From NCBI GenBank assembly GCA_039720395.1, contig JBBPBK010000060.1, forward strand, positions 62,001 through 126,000: a stretch of DNA of 64,000 bases. The letters are read 5' to 3'. Both the position numbers and the translations under genes were made by a program. Of this stretch, positions 1 through 10,187 are shown in pieces. The notes beneath the pieces are model-generated. The model made no database searches. It was given only the letters and a program-made list of their open reading frames with translations, and was not told where the DNA came from. Source of the DNA: Liquidambar formosana. Its lineage: Eukaryota; Streptophyta; Magnoliopsida; Saxifragales; Altingiaceae. Position 1 is the first letter of the stretch; every line of letters begins with the position of its first letter.

Positions 1-104
1 CATCTTTGTATGTAAGGTATGTAAGCACTCATTTGATGTTCAAGTCCACCCTAGGATACTAAGTATCCTAGGTTTTCTTTTTCTTTCTTTTTCTTTCTTT
101 CTAT

Positions 105-255
105 CCATTTGTCCATCACATATATGTTAGAGGAGTAGGATGGACCCATGCTTCATCATTTATCCATCACTTATTTGCTAGAGGAGTAGGATGGACCGAT
201 GTTTACCCACTTATCCATCACATATGATTGCTAGAGGAGTAGGATGGATCTGTTG
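105..255 (+). repeat. Short tandem repeat inside element D LTR, about three units
   Basis: Three imperfect copies of a unit of roughly 55-65 bp follow one another. Each holds TCCATCAC, then a variable stretch, then TAGAGGAGTAGGATGGA. The copies end near 143, 195 and 249. The A/B/C family LTRs lack this array at the matching place, so it is specific to the D subfamily. Confidence 0.7.
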
Positions 256-464
256 CTTATTCTCTGTCTCTCTTACTTACTTTCCATATCTCTCATACTT
301 GTTCATGGATGTTTACATGCTTTATGGATGTTTATATGCTTTATGGATGTTCATAGATGAATGTGGATTATTTATGGATGATTCTTTGCATATGCATGGT
401 GACTAATTAGGAAGTGATTGAAATAGCCCATATAAATTCAGAGACCCATTTTGGGGCGATGTGG

Positions 465-469
465 GTGCC
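465..469. repeat. Target-site duplication of element A (GTGCC), left copy
   Basis: GTGCC at 465-469 directly precedes the A terminus TGTGAACC, and GTGCC at 25399-25403 directly follows the other terminus GGTGTGACA. A perfect 5-bp duplication is what a gypsy integrase leaves. Removing A and one copy rejoins the D LTR in a form that aligns with the uninterrupted LTRs of the sister family. Confidence 0.95.
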
Positions 470-3288
470 TGTGAACCTCGGAAATTGGGCCCACAAGGGA
501 TTGAAAGAAAATGGATTTGAAAAAGAAAAAAAGGAAAGGAGTCGCCACCTTATTTTTTAAAGGAAACAAGGAAAACCCTAAAAATCAGGTTGTTTTAGGA
601 AAACAATTTGAATGACTCCATAAAAAAAGGAAAGGCAAAAACCAATCTTTTGAAAACCAAAGAAATCGGGGATTCGGAGGCTAAGTTATGACATGGGAAG
701 GTTCTAGGCAAAGCCTATAGGCACCCATGTCACCCTTTCGGTCTCTCAGTTCATTTGGGCTAAATTAAGATCTTTCCCATACAAAAATCAGCAAGTATAT
801 CATGACAAGAATTGCATGCATATCATATATTTCATTCATCCATCCATGCATAATAAGCACATAAAAATAGAAAAAGAAAAAGAAGAAAAGAAAACAAAGA
901 TAAACCTAGGATGCTTGGATCCTAGAACGGACTTGAGCCTCACGAAGAGCGCCTACGTACCATGCAACGAAATACATGGATCAAAGTCCACATAGTTCGA
1001 TTAGAATTAAGGTTAAGACCTAATATAAACCTATGGTTAAAACCCTAGGTTTCCTTATTTGATCAAGAGAGTTGAATATGATAGAAAGTTTGATTTTAGA
1101 AAGAACTCCACAAAATGGAAACTTTAATAAAAACCAGAATTTTATTTATGAAGGAAACCTTTGATTAAACCATAGACTTGTATTAAAAATTAACCCTAGA
1201 TAGGGAGAAGAGAATGAGTTAAGAAGAAAGGTGAATTGGGGCACCTTCACACCCACTTACCTGAGCGCAATTAGCTCCAAGCATTTAGCCATTTCAGACA
1301 TGAGCAGCCCTATTTGCCATAGGACAAATACCACACCTATTTGCACCCTTACAAGTGCTCAAAACCATGCAAAAACACTAACATGCAAATCTGGACAGAA
1401 TAGTATTATGACCTAAAATCATCCACTAAGCATGCCAATAGCAAAAACAGCGAACAATAATAAGTCCTAACATATTCCTAGAACCATATCATGCATAAAA
1501 ACCCTAAAACATACTAACATGCATGCAAAACTATCATGTTTACTCCATATGAAAAACATATACAGCAAACACAAAGAAAAACCAAATAAAAAAGTCTACT
1601 TTATCATGCTATATGAAAACAAACACAAAACAATAACTCTAAAACCCTAAACTCACAAATATGCTTAAAAACTCACAAAACATACTTTAATCATGCTAAA
1701 ACCAAACTAAACAGAAATTATATCATGCATATTAACTAACTAAAGCAATATAACATGATGAAAATCCTAACTCTAACATGCAATGACACTAATCCTAGCA
1801 CAAGGACAAACAGGAGCACAAGAATCATAACTATGCATTAAAAACCTAAAGGACAGCCCTAAAGCATGCTAAACAGTAGATAAAAAATAGATATTCCATG
1901 TATATTAACTAGCTAGAGTGTTAATACATGATAAAAAAGTTACCTTTAACATGCAATAAGCCTAACCCATATGAAAACCTAGTTTAAGCTTGAATAGAGA
2001 AGGAGAATACCTTATTCTCTCTCAAACACTCAAGTATTAATGCATAAAGTGGCTCCCCTTGTGTTTGTAATTGTTCGTGGTTCCTCAGGTCTTTAGAGTG
2101 AATCAAACCAACACGAATCCTCCTCTTTGTCAAAGTGGTATCACAGCAAAGAGATCAAAACTCACTCAACTTTGAAAAGAAATAGAAAACAAAAAAGAGA
2201 ACAAGAGAAAAGAAAAGTGATTTTCGTCACTTTGCAGCAGCAGCAACTTCAATCGCGTTTTTGGGTATGAAAACGTTGGATTTGGACAAAGCTTGTGAAA
2301 TACAAAGTTGTAGATAATTGAATTATCTTTCTAACAAGACCAATTTCATCAAATTCTGACTTCGGATGAAAAAGTTATGATTAAAATACGACTGCTGGTT
2401 TTCAGAAAATCTGCTGCTGAATTATGACGAATTTCACTCCCTCCAAACCCTCTTCTCCTCTCCCCTTGTTTAAAGACATTAAGAGAGTATTTATAGCTGA
2501 AATATGGAGTTTCCCTTTCCTTCCTGGACTAGGTTTCCTTGGAGAATAATCAAAAGGTATTTTATAATGATAAAAGACTTCTAATCTGAATAGGAAAAGG
2601 AAATTGTCTTTTATAAAAATTGGGAGACTGACCGCTAACACGCATGCACATGTATCGTATGTGCGTACACACACTCATCACATACGTACACGTGTTAGTG
2701 TCATGATAAAAATGGCTAATTTAATAAAATAATATTCTTTTCATTTTAACCAAAAATCTCATGCTGTGATTCGCACTAATTCTTCAAGGATAATCCGTAA
2801 ATAACCACACTAAACTCATCATCAGGCTATATCAAAATTGAACTTCATGAAACACTTTTGAGGGTAAAATGATGACTAATGAAAGTCAATTTGAAAAGAT
2901 TTGGTTGGTAATTGTGAGTCAATTAGAGCTAACCCAAGGAAGGGTCAATTAACCAACTTGAACTACATCGAGCCATTTTAATCCCGAGCCATTGACTTAC
3001 CAAATTGAACCTAGAAATACCTCTTATGCATCCATATGAACTCCAATTGACAATTTGGAGATCATTCCAAGGTCAAATGAAAAGTTTGGGACTTAAAAGA
3101 CGATTATGCCCCTCAAGTCACAAAAGCTTTTATTATCCCTCAAGATCAACTCCAATTTGAACCAAAATTCATATCCATTGTCCTTGTGACTCTAGAAAAC
3201 TAATGCAAGTGACTAGACTCAAAAACAAAACAAAAACATGCATGAAATGATGAGCCCTAGTAAGGTGGTGCAAAAATGGGGTGTGACA
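470..3288 (-). repeat. 3' LTR of element A
   Basis: This 2819-bp LTR runs (minus strand) from TGTCACACCCC to GGTTCACA, with TG...CA ends; the outermost copy reads GAGGTTCACA. A TATA box (TATAAATA, complement of 2488-2495), an upstream CACGTG G-box near 2689, and a consensus splice donor CAG|GTAAGT (complement of 1255-1263) are at the same places in all copies. The only frame of note is a 90-codon frame across the TATA region, which I do not call a gene. Confidence 0.95.
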
Positions 3289-3300
3289 GAAGCCCCTCAT
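3289..3300 (-). other. Polypurine tract of element A
   Basis: On the minus strand ATGAGGGGCTTC directly precedes the 3' LTR terminus TGTCACACC. The same tract precedes the B 3' LTR (54382-54393) and the E LTR (57218-57229). It is the expected primer for plus-strand DNA synthesis. Confidence 0.8.
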
Positions 3301-3424
3301 TGGCGAACAAGTTACACTTGTGAACCAATGATAAAGAACAACCCATTTTTGGCCAAAAAGCCCGGAGAAATCACACACTGATACCAACAATGATGGGAGG
3401 TTGAAAACCTGAGACTGAAGTAAG

Positions 3425-5000
3425 GAACTGTACTCAAGTCATGAGTATACTTAAACCACTGGGGGTTGGTGATTGTCAAGAGAAGCATATTCAAGCCACT
3501 ACGAATGAACATACTTTTGAAACGGAGAAATATATTCTAGTCACGAATATATTTAACCAAGTGATGAGAATGAGATCTGAAAAGTACGTTCAAGTGACGA
3601 ACGTACCTTGGAAATGGAGAAGTATATTCAGGTCACGAATATATTTAACCAAGTGAGTGACAAAAAATCTGAGAAGTATACTCAAGTGATGAGTATACCA
3701 TTGAAATGGAGAAATATATTCAGGTCGCGAATATATTTAACCAAGTAATCTGAGAATGAAATCTGAGAAGTATACTCAAGTGGTGAGCATACCATTGAAA
3801 TGGAGAAATATATCCAAGCGATGGATATCTTTAACCAAGTAGGATAAGAATAATCTGAGAGGTGTATTCAAGTGATGAGTGTACTTTTGAAATGGAGAAA
3901 TATATTCAGGTCACGAACATATTTAACCAAGTGATGAAAAAGATGCTGAGAAATATACTCAAGTGATGAGTATACTTAATGATTGAAAAAGACTGAGAAG
4001 TACGTTCAAGTGATGAACATACTTTTGAAATGGAGAAATGTATCCAAGTGATGGATATATTTAACCAAGTAAGCTGAGAAGTACACTCAAGTGATGAGCA
4101 TACCATTGAAATGGAGAAATATATCCAAACGACGGATATATTTAACCAAGTAAGATAAGAATAATCTGAGAAGTGTACTCAAGTGATGAGTACACCATTG
4201 AAATGGAGAAATATATTCTAGTCACGAATATACTTAACCAAGTAAGTGACAAGTATGTTTGAGTGATAAACATACCATTGAAATAGAGAAATATATCCAA
4301 GCGATGGATATAGTTAAGCAAGTAAGATAGAGAATAATCTGAGAAGTGTACTCAAGTGATGAGTACACCATTGAAATGGAGAAATATATTCTAGTCATGA
4401 ATATATTTAACCAAGTAAGTGACAAATAATCTGAGAAGTATGTTCAAGTGATGAACATACCATTGAAATGGAGAAATATACCCAAGCGATGGATATACTT
4501 AACCAAGTAAGTGGCAAAATATCTGAGAAGTATACTCAAGTGATGAGTATACCATTGAAATGGAAAAATATACCCAAGTGATGGATATACTTAACCAAGT
4601 AAGTGACAAATGATCTGAGAAGTATGTTCAAGTGATGAACATACCATTGAAATGGAGAAATATACCCAAGCGATGGATATACTTAACCAAGTAAGTGACG
4701 AAATATCTGAGAAGTATACTCGAGTGATGAGTATACCATTGAAATGGAGAAATATATTCAAGTGATGAATATATTTAACCAAGTAAGTGATAATGAGGAT
4801 CTGAAACTAGGAAGCATATTCAATGGGTGAACATGCTTTTGAAATGGAAGAATATATTCAAGTGATGAATATATTCAACCAAGTATGATAGAGAATGAGA
4901 ATTTGAAGCTGAGAAGCATATTCAAAGAGTGAATACACTTTTGAAATGGAAGAATATATTCAAGTGATGAGTATATTCAACCAAGTGGGATGAAAAATCA
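3425..5000 (-). repeat. Tandem array of alternating short hairpins, element A
   Basis: About 16-18 units of roughly 85-95 bp lie between the antisense ORF and the 3' LTR. Each unit holds two inverted repeats of about 8-bp arms with a 7-base spacer, separated by constant linkers. On the plus strand examples are GTATACTC-AAGTGAT-GAGTATAC and ATATATTC-AGGTCAC-GAATATAT; the linkers contain ATTGAAATGGAGAA and TTTAACCAAGTAAG. Arm sequences change between units on both sides together: TATGTTC/GAACATA, TACGTTC/GAACGTA, TGTACTC/GAGTACA, TATGTTT/AAACATA. The array lies just upstream of the antisense ORF and in the 3' untranslated part of the genomic RNA. Small open frames here are by-products of the repeat. 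Confidence 0.9.
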
Positions 5001-5413
5001 AGATTTGAAATGAGGATATATGATCAATTTATCAAGATTGAACAGGCATGGTGCAAGAGGAAAGTGACTTAACACATTGTCACTTGAGTTGGCATGACAC
5101 AGGGGAAATATATTCAACCCTTTTGAACATAAAATCAATTCAAGGAATTGATTTCAAGATGGAATTTGATTGATTTTAAGCTCAAAAAGTGTTGAATATC
5201 TCATTTGGAAGGAGGTTTGATCACGCGTCAAGGCGAGACAAAGCGATAAGCAAAACCAAAACAAAGTGGCTTGGGTGACCACCAGGCCTCGGGAGGCTAG
5301 CCGCCCAGGCCTGGGTGGTTACCCGAGCCCAAAGCGGAAATCCCACTTTGAATAGGAAACTTCCTATTCTGATGGGTTTTTTCCTATTTGAACTTGGATT
5401 TGTGACCTTTTCC

Positions 5414-5420
5414 CTATAAA
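5414..5420 (+). promoter_or_regulatory. Probable TATA box of the antisense ORF (element A)
   Basis: CTATAAA lies 51 bases upstream of the ATG at 5471, in the context TCCCTATAAAAACAC. The same box is at the matching place in element B (complement of 52431-52437). It suggests that the antisense ORF is transcribed from its own promoter. Confidence 0.6.
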
Positions 5421-5470
5421 AACACATCCAAGAGGTTCCTAAACCTACTTGTATTCATTCATTAGAAATT

Positions 5471-6757
5471 ATGGAGGCTCTAGACAAATTTTTAGGAGGG
5501 TTTTTGAGAGTTATGAGTGCTGAAGCAAAATCTGAGTTCAAGTGCTTTGGCTTGGATCCATTGCTCTCCTTGAGGCATGTGAGGCTTGAAACGAACCTCT
5601 TGACTGCTGCTACATATTTTTGGGATCCTCAAGTTCATGTGTTCCGCTTCAACTATGAAGAACTGTGCCCAACCATGGAGGAATTCTGTGCATTGTATGG
5701 AGTTTCAACGGTAGGTCCTTTTATTCTCCCTACTCCTCGCCCAAGCTTTCTTACTTCTTTCTCCAATCTACTTGGGATTCACTCACAATATGCCTCTACG
5801 TTTGTAAAGGACCATATGGTAGACTTGATGAAATTGGCAACCTCTTTTTTAGCTTGTGATAGTAAAGGTATTCTGAATTTTACCTTTCCTATTAAGCATG
5901 CTCTTGCCTTTTGCCTCATTGGTCGTTTTCTTATTTCCACTGGTACTCCACATGTTCCCATTCAAATCTGTGACTTGATTCCTCTCCTTGCCAAGGGCCA
6001 TAACTTGATTCCCATGGTGCTAGCTGAAACCCTGAATGGTTTGGATAAAACTCATGAGGACCCAAAGGTTCCTTTAGGAGGTAGCCCCATTCTACTGCAG
6101 ATGTGGTTGCTTGAAAGACTGAATTTCTTGTCACCAGTTGCCATTACACCATACAAGCCCCAGCATTACTGCCTTCGCCGCATTGAACTACCTGGGCAAT
6201 TTTCATTGAGAGATTGGTTAGGTTACTTCCAAACCCTTTCTTGGAGGAGTGTCAAGTGGTTTGTATTCATATGGGGCTGCAGTGACCAGGTGCTTCTGCA
6301 GACTTCTGGATGTGCCATGGTGAGACTCATAGGACTGAGGTCTACTTCCTTCTATTGGCCTTCAAGGGTTCTTCGTCAGATGGGCGCCATGCAAACCATA
6401 CCCACTTCCTTGAAAGGTGACTATCCTGTGGTGCCCGCGGGTCTTTCTGTAGTGACTTGGGCGAAGGACCGATGGCCTAGCAAGTTAATACTAACCCAAG
6501 TTACGAATACTGATGGTCCATATATGATGAGCCCCGAGTATAAGGAATGGTTGAAAAGCAATTTAGGTGAGAGAGAGACTACTCGAAGAGAAAGGATTTT
6601 TGGACTTATCAAGAACAACGAACTTGGATCTTGCAGAGAAGATATTATGGAAGCAGTGACAACAGCTTATGAACATGACTTGAGGAAGAAAAGAAGACAT
6701 GAAAGAGAGAAGAAGAAAGCTGAGGAGCGAGCTGCAAAGAAGCCCAAGAAAAACTGA
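5471..6757 (+). CDS. Antisense ORF (aORF) protein of a Tat-lineage retrotransposon, 428 aa
   Basis: An intact frame of 428 codons on the strand opposite gag-pro-pol, between pol and the 3' LTR. Extra antisense ORFs at this place are known in Tat-lineage elements; their function is unsettled. The N-terminal half holds a motif like WDPQVHVFRFNYEELCPTMEE (about residues 55-75), which resembles the start of plant mobile domain proteins related to transposon-derived MAIN-like families; that link is by eye. The C-terminus (about 400-428) is very basic, rich in KK/RR, with a likely nuclear localisation signal ending KKPKKN. The copy in element B has the same length and differs at about nine residues. 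The ATG is the first after a TATA box at 5414. It converges on pol, with about 295 noncoding bases between them, including a T-rich tract near 6942-6972. Confidence 0.8.
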   Translation: MEALDKFLGGFLRVMSAEAKSEFKCFGLDPLLSLRHVRLETNLLTAATYFWDPQVHVFRFNYEELCPTMEEFCALYGVSTVGPFILPTPRPSFLTSFSNLLGIHSQYASTFVKDHMVDLMKLATSFLACDSKGILNFTFPIKHALAFCLIGRFLISTGTPHVPIQICDLIPLLAKGHNLIPMVLAETLNGLDKTHEDPKVPLGGSPILLQMWLLERLNFLSPVAITPYKPQHYCLRRIELPGQFSLRDWLGYFQTLSWRSVKWFVFIWGCSDQVLLQTSGCAMVRLIGLRSTSFYWPSRVLRQMGAMQTIPTSLKGDYPVVPAGLSVVTWAKDRWPSKLILTQVTNTDGPYMMSPEYKEWLKSNLGERETTRRERIFGLIKNNELGSCREDIMEAVTTAYEHDLRKKRRHEREKKKAEERAAKKPKKN

Positions 6758-7052
6758 AGACTCAATAGAATAGGATATTTATGGCATATTTATAGTTCTT
6801 TTACTTAATACCAATGAATTGCTATGTCAATCAATTTTAGTTTTGAATAAATTGCCAATAATAAATCAAACTTGGGATTTTCTTGTTTGATTTAGACCGC
6901 ACCCAAGGTAACTTTATGGGTTGCCTACGTATCTCCATGGTTTTTTTTTTCTTCTTTTTTTTTTGTTTTTGAATGGAGAATCAGGTCTTACGTAGTTCTT
7001 ATGCCTTAACTTTTGCCTAGGCCGCCCTTACGGGTTTTCAACCTAGCAGGCT

Positions 7053-10000
7053 TCAAACATGATATTTCTTCAATTGATCCAAATTAGTTGGACGAGCGAA
7101 CTCAATTCCATCTAAATCCATGAGGTGAACAGCCCCTGCTGGCAATATCTCTTTGATAATGTATGGCCCACCCCAACTTGGCTTGAATTTTCCCCGCGGA
7201 TCGAACACTGGAGCTCTGATTTCTTTCAGCACTACATCCCCTTTCTTTAGACCTCGATCTTTGACATGCTTGTTGAATGCTCTGGCAACTCTCCGTTGAT
7301 ACCCCTGAACATGATACAGCGCCCTTAAACGCCTTTCATCCAGCAAAGCTAACTCATCATAGCGGCTCTTAACCCAGTCCACTTCTGCTACCTGGCTCTC
7401 CACAGCAACCCTTAATGAAGGAACCTCTAATTCAACTGGCAACACGGCCTCCATTCCATAAACTAGAGAATAAGGGGTAGCCCCTGTTGACGACCTTATT
7501 GATGTTCTGTAACCCCATAGAGCTAATGGCAACTTCTCATGCCAGTCTGTGTGTGAGTCCGCAGTCTTCTGTAGTATCTTCTTGATGTTCTTGTTAGCTG
7601 CTTCCACCGCTCCATTAGTCTGAGGATGGTATGGCGACGACAGATGGTGAACTATGCCATACTTTTGCAAGAGCTCATGGGTTTCTTTCTGAAAGTGTTG
7701 GCCATTGTCTGAGATAACTTCATTCGGTACCCCATATCGATAGATGATGCTGTGCTGTATGAACTGTGCTACCTTCTTGGAATTCAAGGTCTTGAAGGAC
7801 GCTGCTTCCACCCACTTAGTGAAGTAGTCGATGGCGACCAGGATGTATTCATGCCCATTTGATGCCTTTGGCTTGATCTGTCCGATGATATCTATCCCCC
7901 ATACCGCGAATGGCCAAGGTGATGACATACTCGTTAAAGGCATAGAAGGCAAATGTTGTCCACTGGCGAACAGTTGGCATTTGTGGCACTTCTTGACATG
8001 TGCGTGGCAGTCTCTTTCCATGGTGGACCAATAATAGCCTAGCCTCATGATTTTCTTAGCCAACATATAGCCGTTCATGTGCGGAGCCCCTGTTCCTTCA
8101 TGGATTTCTTTAATCAGATGCTCGGATTCCTCCTCGGTGACACACAGCAGGTGGATCCCGTCGTATGACCTTCGATATAGCTTTCCTCCACAAAGTACAT
8201 AGTGACTTGCCAATCGCCTTAGGGTTTTTCTATCAATGCGAGATGCTCCTTCTGGGTACTCCCTTTCTTCAATGAACTTCATTATGTCATGGAACCACGG
8301 GTGGCCATCATTTACCTCTCCTCCTCGGATTGCACAACAGTACACAGGTTTGTCTCGGCATTCTATCACCAACGGCTTCACATTTCCCCCTTCAGGTATC
8401 TCCACCATGGATGCTAGGGTCGCCAAGGCATCGGCGAACTGGTTCTTGTTCCTTGAAAGGTAGTTGAACTCTATCTCTGAGAACTCCTTGGTTAGAGCTT
8501 CCAGATAGGCATGGTAAGGCAACAATTTCTCATCTCGAGTTTTCCATTCCCCTTTTATCTGGCAAATGATTAGTGCTGAGTCCCCGAACACTTCCAATTC
8601 TTTGATCCCCAATTCAAGTGCCGCTTCCAGTGCTAGGATACAGGCCTCATACTCAGCAATGTTGTTGGTAGCTTCGAACCCCAACTTGACCGCTAACGGT
8701 GTAAATGCCTCTTCGGGTGAGACCAGCAGGACTCCTATCCCATAACCTTTCTTATTGGCTGCCCCATCGAAGTATACTCTCCAAGTTTTTCTACCAATCT
8801 CTAGCACGTCCTCATCTGGGAATTGATCGTTGAACGGAGCGGATGATGACACCGGACAGCTGGCTAGGTAGTCTGCGATGACGCTTCCCTTGATAGACTT
8901 CTGATTCACGTACTTGATGTCGAATTCATTGAGGAGAATTGACCATCGAGCAGTTATGAATGACAATACCGGCCTTTCTACCAGGTACTTTAACGGGTCC
9001 ATGCGACTTATCAAGAACACTTCGAAGGACATCATGTAGTGCCGGAGTTTCTGCGTCGCCCATACTAGTGCCACACAAGCCTTTTCAATTGCATTGTACT
9101 TCACTTCATAGTCTGTCATTTTCTTGCTTAGGTAGTAGATGGCATTCTCCTTTGTAGACCCTTCGAGATATTGAGCTAACAAAGCTCCCGTCGCGGTTTC
9201 GGTGACCGTTAAGTATAACAAAAGCGGCGCACCTTGCCGTGGGGGAACTAAGATTGGAGGATTGCTCAAGTATCTCTTAATGGTCTCAAAGGCCTCTTGG
9301 CATTCTTTGTTCCATACTTTTGGCACACCTTTCTTAAGCAATTTGAAGATTGGTTCGCAAACCATGGTTAAGTTGGCAATGAATCGGCTTATGTATTGAA
9401 CTCTTCCCAGAAAACCCCGGATCTGCTTCTCAGTGCTAGGCGGCTCCATCTCCACAATAGCTTTTATCTTCCCTGGGTCCACTTCGATACCTCTCTGAGT
9501 GATCATAAACCCCAATAGCTTGCCTGCAGTGACGCCGAAAGCACACTTCTGTGGGTTGAGACGGAGATTGTACTTTTTTGCTCGCTCTAAGAATTTCTCT
9601 AGTGCCTTGAAATGCCCTTCCCTATCCACGGACTTCACGATCATATCATCGACGTAAACCTCGACTTCCTTATGGATCATATCATGCAATAGGGTCGTAG
9701 CTGCTCTTTGGTAAGTAGCCCCAGTGTTTCTTAAGCCAAAAGGCATTACCTTGTAACAGTACGTTCCCCATTGCGTGATAAAGGCTGTTTTCTCCATGTC
9801 TTGAGGCGCCATCTTTATCTAGTTATACCCGGAGAATCCGTCCATGAAGGAGAGGAGTGCATGTCCCACTGTACTATCCACCAACACGTCGATATGGGGT
9901 AAAGGAAAGTCATCCTTAGGGCTCGCGGCGTTGAGATCTCGGAAATCGACACACATCCTTACTTTCCCATCTTTTTTAGGCACAGGCACTATATTCGACA

Positions 10001-10187
10001 ACCACTCGGGGTACTCCACAACTTGGAGGAAACCCGCGTCTAGTTGTTTAGTTACCTCTTCTTTTACTTTTAGAGCCCATTCTGGTTTTAATCTTCTGAG
10101 TTTCTGCTTTACCGGCTTCTTTAGGGAATTAGTGGGGATATAGTGTTGCACAATATCGGGGTCGATGCCAGGCATGTCTTCATAAGA
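7053..10187 (-). pseudogene. Pol part of element A polyprotein: RT, degenerate RNase H, second RNase H, integrase; one nonsense codon
   Basis: Continues the gag-pro frame without an intron. Reverse transcriptase has the YVDD catalytic motif (complement of 9645-9656). The gypsy-type RNase H (about 9260-8870) has LYLTVTETATGALLAQ where the first catalytic Asp would normally be, so it is probably inactive. A second RNase H follows (about 8780-8400) with YFDGAAN, AEYEA, GDSALI and a late FADAL, so its acidic residues are present; such a tandem pair is known for Tat elements. Integrase has an HHCC zinc site (HEGTGAPHMNG, CHKC), then GIDIIG, ISDNG and GAVEAAN as the D-D-E triad, and a WGGPYII C-terminal motif. 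A TAG at 9821-9819 replaces the Gln of GYNQIK seen in B, and another TAG at 10190-10188 cuts it from gag-pro. Translation stops at 7053. Confidence 0.9.

Larger units (their letters stand above)
1..469 (+). repeat. 5' LTR of element D, first visible part
   Basis: This is the distal part of a plus-strand LTR whose start is outside the window. A CTAGGATACTAAGTATCCTAG palindrome-like block near 51-73 corresponds to a similar block in the A/B/C LTRs. A pyrimidine-rich CTTTCTTTTT stretch follows at 74-100. The LTR is broken at 469 by element A and resumes at 25404. I see no gene; the 71-codon reading frame at 191-406 is not credible. Confidence 0.75.

Noticed and set aside
3425..5000. Regular repeats and spacers as a CRISPR array
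   Set aside because: Units vary throughout, both dyads vary, there are no unique spacers or cas genes, and the context is a plant retrotransposon.
5471..6757. Antisense ORF as an env-like gene
   Set aside because: It is on the opposite strand, has no signal peptide or clear membrane segment, and has a basic nuclear-type C-terminus.
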